From Sphingomonas sp. (lineage in GTDB: Bacteria > Pseudomonadota > Alphaproteobacteria > Sphingomonadales > Sphingomonadaceae), in contig NZ_JAIXHL010000011.1 of assembly GCF_030145815.1 (NCBI RefSeq), positions 1 through 62,561 on the forward strand: a stretch of DNA of 62,561 nucleotides, in the 5' to 3' direction. The notes under the pieces were generated by a model. It did not search any database, was not told the origin of the DNA, and worked only from the letters and a program-made list of their open reading frames with translations. Position 1 is the first letter of the stretch. Every line of letters starts with the position of its first letter. The translations under genes and the position numbers were made by a program. Below are positions 28,073 to 35,781 of the stretch, in pieces.

Positions 28073-28132
28073 GGCGCGGCTCCTCTCCACGCCACGGTCG
28101 GTCGTGACCCGCGCTCTGTCAATCGGCCGGTG

Positions 28133-28474
28133 TTACGGGTTCAGTGTTATGGCCTCGGAATCATCGATATCGTCGTCGTCGATCTCGCCGTCCTCGAAGT
28201 CCTCCTGCAGCGAATCCTCGATCGCGTCTTCATCTTCGTCGGGGTCGCCAATGGCTTCATCCGCCACGTCGTCCGCTGCCAGCAGGACCGCATCTTCGTC
28301 TTCATCCGCATCGATCTCCGCACCGAGATCTGGCGCAAGATCGGTCAGCAGCGTGCCGTTGCCGGGGCCGCCGACCGTTGCTTCCAGAATCTCCGCGCGC
28401 TGGCTTTCGTCATAGCCGTCTTCGTCATAGCCGTCATCGCCGGTTCCATGACCTTGCACCTGGTGACCACCCAT
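28133..28474 (-). CDS. Small, extremely acidic hypothetical protein
   Basis: 113 residues dominated by Asp and Glu; the C-terminal half is made of runs such as DADEDEDAV, DPDEDEDAIED and DDDDIDDSE. No domain is recognised. The opposite strand also has open frames here, but their composition is that of a GC-rich shadow. The acidity could indicate a DNA-mimic or ion-binding role, or simply a disordered protein; I claim none. It has neighbours on both sides in the same direction. Confidence 0.5.
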   Translation of the reverse strand: MGGHQVQGHGTGDDGYDEDGYDESQRAEILEATVGGPGNGTLLTDLAPDLGAEIDADEDEDAVLLAADDVADEAIGDPDEDEDAIEDSLQEDFEDGEIDDDDIDDSEAITLNP

Positions 28475-28550
28475 TGCCGTCTCCTTGCATTCAACTGAAG
28501 GCGCGAACGGTGGGCGGGGCGGCTGGTTCCGTGCGGTGCGACGGACGGCG

Positions 28551-29795
28551 TCAGCTGCGGCGAAACAATTTGCCGCGCTCGGTGACGAACACGATGACCA
28601 GCGCCGTCAGGCCCAGCGTGGTGAAGCCGATATAGAGCGGCACGGTCGTCCCATCGAAGGCCTGGCCGATTACCGCTCCCAGGACAGCCGCACCAAGCGT
28701 GGCGATGAATCCCTGAAGGCTCGACGCGCGCCCGGCGATCTCGCCCATATTCTCCATCGCCATGGCGGAGAAGTTCGAGTTGGCGAGGCCCATCGCGGCC
28801 ATCATCGGCGCCTGCAGCACGATGAAAATCCACAGCGTTTCCCCGTAAAACAGGATGATCGCGAGGTGGATTGCCGCGAGCAGCGTGGTCGCGACGATGG
28901 CGAAGTGTGACAGGAAGCGCATCCCGAACCGCATCACCAGCCGCGAATTGGCAAAGGCGCTTGCCGCCATCAGCCCGGCGATCGATGCAAACACCACGGT
29001 CAGCAGCTCGGGCCGCTTGAACACGTCATAGACGATTTGCTGGATCGAACCGATGAATGCGAAGAAGCAGCCGGAAATGGCGCAACTGGCAAAGGTATAG
29101 CCCACGGCCCAGCGGTCGCGGAACATGATGCGGTAGCCGCGCCAGATTTCCTTGAGGTCGAGCCGATTAACCGAGGCTGGGTCCAGCGTTTCGGGCATGC
29201 GAATCAGGAACCAGGCCAGCACGATGGCGGCGATCGTGCCAATCCCCGCGAAGATGATCCGCCACGAATCGAACAGCATCACCATCAACTGGCCCCATGC
29301 GGGCGCGAGCACGGGCACGACCATGAAGGTCATGAACGCGAGGCTCATCACCCGCGCCATCGCGCGCCCCTGAAAACAGTCGCGCACCAGCGCCACCGTG
29401 ACGACGCGGCCGGCCGCAACCGCCGCGCCACTCGCAGCACGCGCCACCAGCAGCAGTTCGAAGCTGTTAGCGCTCGCTGCGACCAGGTTCGTCACGACAT
29501 AGAATGCCAGCGCGACGCCGATCACCGGCTTGCGCCCGAAGCGGTCGGCCAGCGGCCCGTGGACCAGCTGCGCGACGGCGAAGCCCAGCATGAAGGCGGT
29601 GATCACATATTGCCGGTGGTTCGGCTCGCTCACTCCCAATTGGTCGGCGATCGCGGGCAGGGCCGGCAGCATCGAATCGATGCCGAGCGCGGTCAGCGCC
29701 ATGATCGACGCGATCAGCGCGACAAACTCGCCCATCGGGATTGGCGACCGATTTTCCGGCGTCTTGGCCTCGGCAGACTGGGTAAGCGCGTCCAT
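28551..29795 (-). CDS. MFS multidrug exporter, Bcr/CflA family
   Basis: About 414 residues from the ATG at 29795 (MDALTQSAEAK); a Met at 29813 is an alternative. Twelve hydrophobic segments. The DHA1 signature appears in GPLADRFGRKPVIG between TM2 and TM3, and LVARAASGAAVAAGRVVTVALVRDCF corresponds to the family motif in TM4-5. Proton-driven drug efflux is the usual role; the substrate is unknown. It ends in a basic RGKLFRRS tail. Confidence 0.9.
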   Translation of the reverse strand: MDALTQSAEAKTPENRSPIPMGEFVALIASIMALTALGIDSMLPALPAIADQLGVSEPNHRQYVITAFMLGFAVAQLVHGPLADRFGRKPVIGVALAFYVVTNLVAASANSFELLLVARAASGAAVAAGRVVTVALVRDCFQGRAMARVMSLAFMTFMVVPVLAPAWGQLMVMLFDSWRIIFAGIGTIAAIVLAWFLIRMPETLDPASVNRLDLKEIWRGYRIMFRDRWAVGYTFASCAISGCFFAFIGSIQQIVYDVFKRPELLTVVFASIAGLMAASAFANSRLVMRFGMRFLSHFAIVATTLLAAIHLAIILFYGETLWIFIVLQAPMMAAMGLANSNFSAMAMENMGEIAGRASSLQGFIATLGAAVLGAVIGQAFDGTTVPLYIGFTTLGLTALVIVFVTERGKLFRRS

Positions 29796-29899
29796 GCGCG
29801 GCCCATGCCGCATTGCAACCAACGCGTCACCCCCGGGATTTGACCTGTGCACAAAAGCGCGATAGTGTATTGTTCAAATAACACGCTTGGAGTTTTGCG

Positions 29900-30394
29900 A
29901 TGAAACCAATCTGGCTTGTGCTTCCGGTCGCGGCCGCGCTCGCCGCCTGTGGCGGGGATGGTGAGGGGACCAGCATCTCGATCCAGGGCGACAATGGATC
30001 GGTCACCGCCCAGGCCGACAAGGACGGCAAGGTGTCGGTCAAGGCACCGGGCTTTGAAGGCTCGATCAAGCTGCCCAAGTTCAACATCAGTGCAGAGAAT
30101 TTTGAGATCGACGGCGTCAAGCTCTACCCGGGCGCGACCGTCTCCAGCCTCAACATCGACGATCGGCAGGACGGCACCAAGTCGGGCGGCGTCAATGTGA
30201 CGTTCGATGCTCCGGCCGATGCCGCGCGGGTGCGCGACTGGTTCCGCGAGCAGATGGAGGGCGCCGGCTTTACCGTCACCGGCAATCGTGACGAACTGAC
30301 CGGCAAGACCAAGTCGGGCAGCCCCTACACGCTCAAGATCGACGGCACCGGCGATGCAAAGAGCCGTGGCACGCTGACGGTTTCCGGAAACTGA
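29900..30394 (+). CDS. Predicted lipoprotein, unknown function
   Basis: 164 residues. The N-terminus MKPIWLVLPVAAALAACGG carries a lipobox with Cys at about 17, so the protein is probably lipidated. The mature part has a Gly/Asp/Ser-rich beta-like section and then a folded domain (GVNVTFDAPADAARVRDWFREQMEGAGFTVTG). No family is recognised. A strong terminator follows at 30433, so it appears monocistronic. It is divergent from the MFS exporter. Confidence 0.75.
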   Translation: MKPIWLVLPVAAALAACGGDGEGTSISIQGDNGSVTAQADKDGKVSVKAPGFEGSIKLPKFNISAENFEIDGVKLYPGATVSSLNIDDRQDGTKSGGVNVTFDAPADAARVRDWFREQMEGAGFTVTGNRDELTGKTKSGSPYTLKIDGTGDAKSRGTLTVSGN

Positions 30395-30432
30395 TCCACT
30401 AATCCGTCGTCCACGCGTAGGCGGACGGCGCA

Positions 30433-30472
30433 GCGGGAGGGGTGCATGGCACCGCGCCTCTCCCGCGCTTTT
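30433..30472 (+). terminator. Rho-independent terminator
   Basis: Ten-pair stem with one G-T pair (gcgggagggg at 30433-30442 with cctctcccgc at 30457-30466), followed by gctttt. It lies 38 bases after the lipoprotein gene. Confidence 0.85.
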
Positions 30473-30553
30473 CCATCCGGAATTTCCCGCCCCTGTTCGA
30501 GTCTGATCAAGGCGACTATTTGAGGGAGATTCGTTTCCCGGAGTCGCTTTGCA

Positions 30554-31504
30554 ATGCCCGATACCATTCTCGCCGAAGTCCCGCTCGTCAGCCTCGCCGA
30601 TCAGGCCAGTGACCCGCAGGGATTTGCCGCCGCATTGGGTGGATCGTTCGAGCGGTTCGGCTTTGCGATGGTGTCCGATCACGGCATCCCGCAGGACCGG
30701 ATCGACCGCGCCTGGGCGATGACCAAGGCGTTTTTCGACCTGCCCGAGGATGTGAAGCGCAGCTATTTTGTCGCGGGCGGTGGCGGCGCGCGCGGCTATA
30801 CCCCGTTCAAGACCGAGATCGCCAAGGGCGCCACCCATGTTGACCTCAAGGAATTCTGGCATATCGGTCGCGAGCTGGCGGCGGGGCACCGCTTTTCGGA
30901 ACTGATGGCCCCGAACATCTGGCCCGACCAGCCCGCAGGCTTCCGCGAGACCTTTATCGAGCTGTTCGCGGCATTCGACACGGCCGGCGACAAGCTGCTC
31001 TCGGCGATCGCCGTGCATCTCGGCCTCGCGCCCGACTGGTTCGATCATGCCGTGAAGGACGGTAATTCGGTGCTGCGTCTGCTGCACTATCCGCCGGTCA
31101 CCGAGGATGCGCCGAACGTGCGCGCGGGCGCGCATGAGGACATCAACCTCATCACCCTGTTGCTCGGTGCTGAGGAAGCGGGTCTGGAGCTGCTCGACAA
31201 GGATGGCGAATGGCTGCCGGTCAAGCCGCCCGAAGGCGCGATGGTGGTCAATGTCGGCGATATGCTGCAGCGGCTGACCAACCATGTCCTTCCCTCGACC
31301 ACGCATCGCGTGGTCAACCCGCCGGTCGAGCGGCGCGGTCATTCGCGCTATTCGATGCCCTTCTTCCTCCACCCCGCGCCCGATTTCCTGATCAAGGCGC
31401 TGCCGCAGACGGTGACCGCAGAGAATCCCGAGCGTGAGCCGCCGATCACCGCGCACGACTATCTGGCCGAACGACTGGCCGAGATCGGGCTGACGAAGAA
31501 ATAG
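30554..31504 (+). CDS. 2-oxoglutarate/Fe(II) dioxygenase, isopenicillin-N-synthase-like
   Basis: 316 residues. The double-stranded beta-helix core has the iron triad HED in GAHEDINLITLLL, a second His in LPSTTHRVVNPP, and RYSMPFFLHP with the Arg-x-Ser that binds 2-oxoglutarate. The N-terminal domain contains GFAMVSDHGIP, typical of the DIOX_N region. Such enzymes hydroxylate or desaturate small molecules; the substrate is not deducible. It is followed closely by hom, with two hairpins between. Confidence 0.9.
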   Translation: MPDTILAEVPLVSLADQASDPQGFAAALGGSFERFGFAMVSDHGIPQDRIDRAWAMTKAFFDLPEDVKRSYFVAGGGGARGYTPFKTEIAKGATHVDLKEFWHIGRELAAGHRFSELMAPNIWPDQPAGFRETFIELFAAFDTAGDKLLSAIAVHLGLAPDWFDHAVKDGNSVLRLLHYPPVTEDAPNVRAGAHEDINLITLLLGAEEAGLELLDKDGEWLPVKPPEGAMVVNVGDMLQRLTNHVLPSTTHRVVNPPVERRGHSRYSMPFFLHPAPDFLIKALPQTVTAENPEREPPITAHDYLAERLAEIGLTKK

Positions 31505-31518
31505 AAAAAATATCTCCC

Positions 31519-31576
31519 CTCCCGGTAAGGCCCGGGAGTATGGGCGGAACAGTCGGCTCGGGCGATGCCCGGGCCG
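31519..31576 (+). promoter_or_regulatory. Two hairpins in the hom leader
   Basis: Perfect stem ctcccgg/ccgggag (31519-31525 with 31532-31538), then a longer one, cggctcgggc/gcccgggccg (31554-31563 with 31567-31576, one T-G pair). No T-run follows either. They could act as end signals for the upstream gene or as leader control of hom. I could not match them to a known riboswitch consensus. Confidence 0.35.
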
Positions 31577-31599
31577 TTGCCGCTTACAGGGATGAAGAC

Positions 31600-32892
31600 A
31601 TGACCGAACCGCTCCGCGTTGCACTGGCTGGCCTTGGCACGGTGGGCGCGGGCGTCATTCGTCTGATCGACGCCAATGCCGACCTGATTGCACGCCGCGC
31701 AGGCCGACCGATTGAGATCGTCGCAGTCTCAGCGCGCGACCGGTCCAAGGATCGCGGCGTCGACATCACCCGGTTCGACTGGGTCGATGACATGCGCGAG
31801 CTGGCGCAGCATCCGCGCGCCGATGTCGTGGTCGAGCTTATCGGCGGGTCGGACGGCCCGGCACTGGCGCTCGCCCGCGCGACGCTGGCGGCGGGGAAGG
31901 GGTTGGTCACGGCCAATAAGGCGATGATCGCGCACCACGGCCTCGAACTCGCCCATGTCGCCGAACAGGCCGACACGCCGATGAAGTTCGAGGCCGCGGT
32001 CGCGGGCGGCGTGCCGGTGATCAAGGGGCTACGCGAGGGTGCCGCGGCGAATGTAATCGACCGCGTCTATGGCATCCTCAACGGCACCTGCAATTTTATC
32101 CTGTCGAAGATGGAGGCGGAGGGCCGCGACTTTGCCGAGGTGCTGGCCGAGGCGCAGGCCAAGGGCTTTGCCGAGGCGGACCCGAGCTTTGACATCGACG
32201 GCGTGGATGCCGCGCACAAGCTGTCGATCCTCGCCAGCCTTGCCTTCGGCACCCAGCCGGCGTTTGGCGATGTGGCGATCCACGGCATCCGCAACCTGCT
32301 CGCCGCCGATATCGCCGAGGCGGCGGCGCTGGGATATCGTGTGCGCCTGCTCGGGATCGCGGACCTCAATGGCGACGGGTTGTTCCAGCGCGTCCACCCG
32401 CACCTCGTCCCGCTCGCCCATCCGCTCGCGCACGTCACCGGTGCGACCAATGCGGTGGTGGCCGAGGGCAATTTTGTGGGCCGCCTGTTGTTCCAGGGCG
32501 CGGGAGCCGGAGATGGCCCCACCGCTAGCGCCGTGGTCGCCGACCTGATCGACATTGCCCGCACCGAATTTGGCCCGCCCTACGCCATGCCCGCTGCCAG
32601 CCTCGCCAAGGAACCCGCCGCGCCGAGCGGGGAACGTCGGGGCCGCGCCTATCTGCGCTTCACCGTACCCGACAAGGTTGGCGTCCTCGCCGAGATCGCG
32701 GCGGCGATGCGCGATGCCGGTGTGTCGATCGAATCGCTGATTCAGCGTGGCGCGATGGCCGATGGCAGCGTGCTGCTCGCGATCGTGACGCATGAGGGGC
32801 CGGAGCGCTGCGTCGCGCAGGCGCTGGAAAAGCTGCGCGGCTCACAGAGCCTCGCGGGCGAACCGATGTGGATGCATATTCTGGGCGAGTGA
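31600..32892 (+). CDS. hom: Homoserine dehydrogenase
   Basis: Reduces aspartate semialdehyde to homoserine in threonine/methionine biosynthesis. 430 residues from the ATG at 31600. The Rossmann motif GLGTVGAGVIRLI is at the N-terminus. The catalytic segment includes AAVAGGVPVIKGLREG and ILNGTCNFILSKM, with the conserved Lys/Asp residues in the SFDIDGVDAAHKLSILAS region. The C-terminal ACT domain (AYLRFTVPDKVGVLAEIAAAM) should bind an amino acid for feedback inhibition. This is the monofunctional form. Confidence 0.96.
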   Translation: MTEPLRVALAGLGTVGAGVIRLIDANADLIARRAGRPIEIVAVSARDRSKDRGVDITRFDWVDDMRELAQHPRADVVVELIGGSDGPALALARATLAAGKGLVTANKAMIAHHGLELAHVAEQADTPMKFEAAVAGGVPVIKGLREGAAANVIDRVYGILNGTCNFILSKMEAEGRDFAEVLAEAQAKGFAEADPSFDIDGVDAAHKLSILASLAFGTQPAFGDVAIHGIRNLLAADIAEAAALGYRVRLLGIADLNGDGLFQRVHPHLVPLAHPLAHVTGATNAVVAEGNFVGRLLFQGAGAGDGPTASAVVADLIDIARTEFGPPYAMPAASLAKEPAAPSGERRGRAYLRFTVPDKVGVLAEIAAAMRDAGVSIESLIQRGAMADGSVLLAIVTHEGPERCVAQALEKLRGSQSLAGEPMWMHILGE

Positions 32893-32899
32893 GAACGTC

Positions 32900-33247
32900 T
32901 TAGGGTGCTGGTTCGCGTTTGCGCACCACCTTGCCGTCAAATCCGACACCCACGGTCACGCCCACCATCCCCTTGCACTGGGCAAGGAACGGGCCGGATA
33001 CGCCGCACTGAAACATCGTGTCCTCCAGCACCCGCTCTGTCTGTGCGGGGCGATTATCCTCCGCGCGGGCTGTGACGAACGGGACGCGATATTTTTTGTC
33101 CGCATCACGCAGCGCGCAGATCGTCACCTCATCGGGGTCGGCGGTCTTTTCGCAGGGAATGGCGGCGCGTGTCTTTTCGCGATGGATGCGCAGCAGCGAG
33201 TCATCGGCACCGGACTGGAAAGCGAGGGCAAGCAGCAACAGGGACAT
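32900..33247 (-). CDS. Small hypothetical secreted protein
   Basis: 115 residues with a short hydrophobic N-terminus (MSLLLLALAFQSG) that may be a signal sequence. Four Cys (in AIPCEK, VTICALRD, FQCGVS and AQCKG) suggest two disulfides in the periplasm. The motif ADPDEVTICALRDADKKYRVP recurs in sphingomonad hypothetical proteins. No function can be given. It converges on hom with a 7-base gap. Confidence 0.6.
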   Translation of the reverse strand: MSLLLLALAFQSGADDSLLRIHREKTRAAIPCEKTADPDEVTICALRDADKKYRVPFVTARAEDNRPAQTERVLEDTMFQCGVSGPFLAQCKGMVGVTVGVGFDGKVVRKREPAP

Positions 33248-33303
33248 GGCGTCGAACCTCCCGGTGCGACGATAGCATGGCCCTTACATGCCCGAAACGG
33301 GAA

Positions 33304-33714
33304 TCAGTTGGTTGCGGTTGCCTCAGCAGCGTCCGCCAGCGCGATCTCGACCAGCGCGCGACCGCGGCGGACGATGCCCAGCTCGCGCGCGGCGGCTTCG
33401 GACAGGTCGAGAATGCGGCTCTTGTGGAAGGGCCCGCGGTCGTTGACGCGAACGATCACGCTGCGTCCGGTCGACGGATCGGTCACGCGCAACTTGGTGC
33501 CGAAGGGCAGGCTGCGATGCGCAGCGGTCATGTCGCTGGGGTTGAAGCGCTCACCGCTGGCGGTGCGGTTGCCGGCGTGCGCGTCACCATAATAGCTCGC
33601 CATGCCGCTGGCGAGGACAGTGGCGGTGCCGGAGGCAGCGGGGGCAGGCGCGGCGTCCTGCGCTGCGACAGGCGCAGCAGCGGTCAACATCATGACAGCG
33701 ATGATCGAACGCAT
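33304..33714 (-). CDS. rlpA: RlpA-like septal ring lytic transglycosylase
   Basis: 136 residues from the ATG at 33714 (MRSIIAVMMLTAAAPVAAQD), with a signal peptide. A double-psi beta-barrel domain follows: MASYYGDAHAGNRTASGERFNPSDMTAAHRSLPFGT, then VRVNDRGPFHKSRILDLSEAA, with the conserved catalytic-site Asp in VNDRGPF. It cleaves peptidoglycan lacking stem peptides in the periplasm. No SPOR domain is present. The Tn7-like element ends only about 70 bases upstream of its start, so its native promoter may be disrupted or replaced. Confidence 0.88.
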   Translation of the reverse strand: MRSIIAVMMLTAAAPVAAQDAAPAPAASGTATVLASGMASYYGDAHAGNRTASGERFNPSDMTAAHRSLPFGTKLRVTDPSTGRSVIVRVNDRGPFHKSRILDLSEAAARELGIVRRGRALVEIALADAAEATATN

Positions 33715-33808
33715 TGTCCCCGGCCCCTTTCGGTCCGGGGGTGAAACAGACGCGGCGCCGAACGGCAATCCGTCCAGCGCCGCGCTGTTTGGATTCTTCT
33801 GGACTAAA

Positions 33809-33931
33809 CCGATTGCGTGGATAGGGATCCACCAAAAACGTGACTTTCGCGTGATCCTCCGACACGGATTGCGTGTCTAGGAATGCCGATTGCGTGGATA
33901 ATCCCGAGATCCGAAACCGATTGCATGGATA
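33809..33931 (+). repeat. Left-end TnsB-binding-type repeats (four copies)
   Basis: Four direct copies of ccgattgcgtggata: 33809-33823 exact, 33865-33879 as cggattgcgtgtcta, 33886-33900 exact, and 33917-33931 with one change (gcatgg). Starts are spaced 56, 21 and 31 bases. Unevenly spaced, same-orientation sites are how TnsB sites are arranged in the Tn7 left end. The last three overlap the 3' end of tniQ2. Their role as TnsB sites is inference. Confidence 0.8.
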
Positions 33932-35781
33932 TTCGCGCCAGCCCTCATCAACGGACGCAGCTTAGCGGCCATCGAGAACCTAGGCCAGAACGCAGTGACG
34001 CCCTTGCCTGTGACGACGGGCTGCCCGCACACAGCGCGCAGCAGGGCATGCATCGGCCCCGTCCCCCGTGGCGGGCTTTCCAGCCAGCCACGCGCCTCCT
34101 CGGCCGACGCGTAGCGGGACCGGAAGGACTTCACCGCGTCCATCCTCACCGCCTCGAACCCTTCGGCCTTCAACAGCCTCCGACGCTGAAGTTCGGAGAT
34201 GGTCTGCGGCATCCAACCCAAGGCCTCCGCAAGGCGGCGCCGAGGCATCTCGCCCCGCAGCACCGGCCATAGCTCGGATGCGGACGCCGGATCGAACAGC
34301 AGCCCCTGAAAGCCCGCCACGTCCTGGCGCCGGCCGGCGGGCAGCAATCTGCCTTCGACCACGCCGACCATGACCTCGGCCCCCGCGACGCCGCCCGCCT
34401 TTGCGAACGGCGCCGGCGCGAGCAGCCCGGCCGTCGGGACGACAGGCACGCGATCGAACAGCCGCGCGATCCGCCCGACGTCGTTGCGCCACACAAGGCC
34501 GAAATGCCCCGGAGCGGGTGGGATGAGGCAACGCAAAGAGCCCCGTTCGATCGCCAGTCCCATCATATGCCGGTCGAAGCCCAGCACTGCCTTCATCTCG
34601 GTCGATCTCATCGTCCCCTGAACCGCATCCTTGGCACCCAGGAGTTGCACGCGATCGAGCAAGGTTGGGCCCGACGGCGCGAGCTGGAAGTCGGGATCCA
34701 GCGCGACGAGAATGTTGGCGAGGAGAGACTCGGCGACGCCCACGATCTTCGCAGCCTGCGTGAGCGAAAGCCGCTCACCGTCGACCACGGCCCGACCGAA
34801 GAGCCGCGCTCGCGCGCCGCTTAGTCCGACGTTCGAGCGCGCGTGGGCGAGCACCTGGTCCCGCACGGGCTCCAGCGCCGGGTCCGTGTTCAAGGTCAGG
34901 AAGCGGTGGAGACCGCCGTAGCCGGTGTTGCAGACGCTGCCTCGCGACCGGTTGCGGACGACGATTTCGTCGAGGACCCGCTCGAGCTCCGCATCCCCGG
35001 CGAGCAGTATCCGCCAACCCAGCGAGCGGGCCTCAGCCAGGCGAGCAGCGTCGGTTTGACGACCACTGCCGGCCCTCTCGTCCATCGCCGAACTCCCCAG
35101 GATGCGGCACAGCTCCGCCGCGACGTCCGGCGGCATCGCGTCCAGTTGCCGATGCACGATTACCGGGGCGAATCCCAGCCGTCCCAGCAGCCAAGCGTCG
35201 TGCCGGCACGCGTCGCGCGCGACGGCGGTGTCTGGAAGGCGCGCCGCACCGCAGCGGCACCTCCCAACCGGAACGCGCTCGTCGAGAGCGTGGCCGCATC
35301 CGCCGCACGCCGCCACGAGACCGACCCCGTGCGTCGGGCAGGTCGATATAGACGGCACCTGCCACCATCCGCGACGGTAGGCGCGGAGATCGATGCGCTC
35401 CGACGAGAAGGCCTGCAGGTCCTTCCCGATGCAGGCGGGGCAGGTCCGGCCGGGCAGGGTGCCGCGGCGACTGAAGGCGACGCCGGCCACGGACATCTGG
35501 CCGCCGGTCATCCGCGTCGGGGTAGCCGCATCGATGCCAGACGCGTCGAAGCCGCTCAGGCGGGCCGCGACTTCGATCCTCGTTTCGCGGTTGAGAACCT
35601 GCTTTATCCTCAGGTGCGGAGTCGACCGGAGCAGATGCCCGACGTCCCGCATGCCGTTGGCGAGCGACAGCCTGACGAGGACGGACATCGCGGTCTCGCA
35701 ATCGCGATGTCCGACCCTTCGAGGCGCGGGGCGGACATCGGGAAACCGCGCCCATGCGTCGGAAGCCGCATCCTCGGTCAA
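33877..35781 (-). CDS. TniQ/TnsD-family target-selection protein 2
   Basis: 634 residues if the TTG at 35781, overlapping the preceding stop (TTGA), is used; an in-frame Met (MSVLVRLSLANG) lies about 32 codons further in. The TniQ domain has the zinc-finger series CPAC, CPTHG, CGGCGH and CRCG at about 120-190 after a RLSGFDASG-like segment. The remaining ~400 residues look like the extended DNA-binding region of TnsD-size proteins (SLTQAAKIVGVAESLLANIL could be an HTH). The last ~19 codons are written through the transposon end repeats. Probably guides the transposase to a target. Confidence 0.88.
   Translation of the reverse strand: MTEDAASDAWARFPDVRPAPRRVGHRDCETAMSVLVRLSLANGMRDVGHLLRSTPHLRIKQVLNRETRIEVAARLSGFDASGIDAATPTRMTGGQMSVAGVAFSRRGTLPGRTCPACIGKDLQAFSSERIDLRAYRRGWWQVPSISTCPTHGVGLVAACGGCGHALDERVPVGRCRCGAARLPDTAVARDACRHDAWLLGRLGFAPVIVHRQLDAMPPDVAAELCRILGSSAMDERAGSGRQTDAARLAEARSLGWRILLAGDAELERVLDEIVVRNRSRGSVCNTGYGGLHRFLTLNTDPALEPVRDQVLAHARSNVGLSGARARLFGRAVVDGERLSLTQAAKIVGVAESLLANILVALDPDFQLAPSGPTLLDRVQLLGAKDAVQGTMRSTEMKAVLGFDRHMMGLAIERGSLRCLIPPAPGHFGLVWRNDVGRIARLFDRVPVVPTAGLLAPAPFAKAGGVAGAEVMVGVVEGRLLPAGRRQDVAGFQGLLFDPASASELWPVLRGEMPRRRLAEALGWMPQTISELQRRRLLKAEGFEAVRMDAVKSFRSRYASAEEARGWLESPPRGTGPMHALLRAVCGQPVVTGKGVTAFWPRFSMAAKLRPLMRAGANIHAIGFGSRDYPRNRHS

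Noticed and set aside
33715..33800. Possible tRNA gene as attachment site of the transposon
   Set aside because: No T-loop GGTTCGAATCC-type sequence or cloverleaf could be drawn; only an inverted repeat is present.
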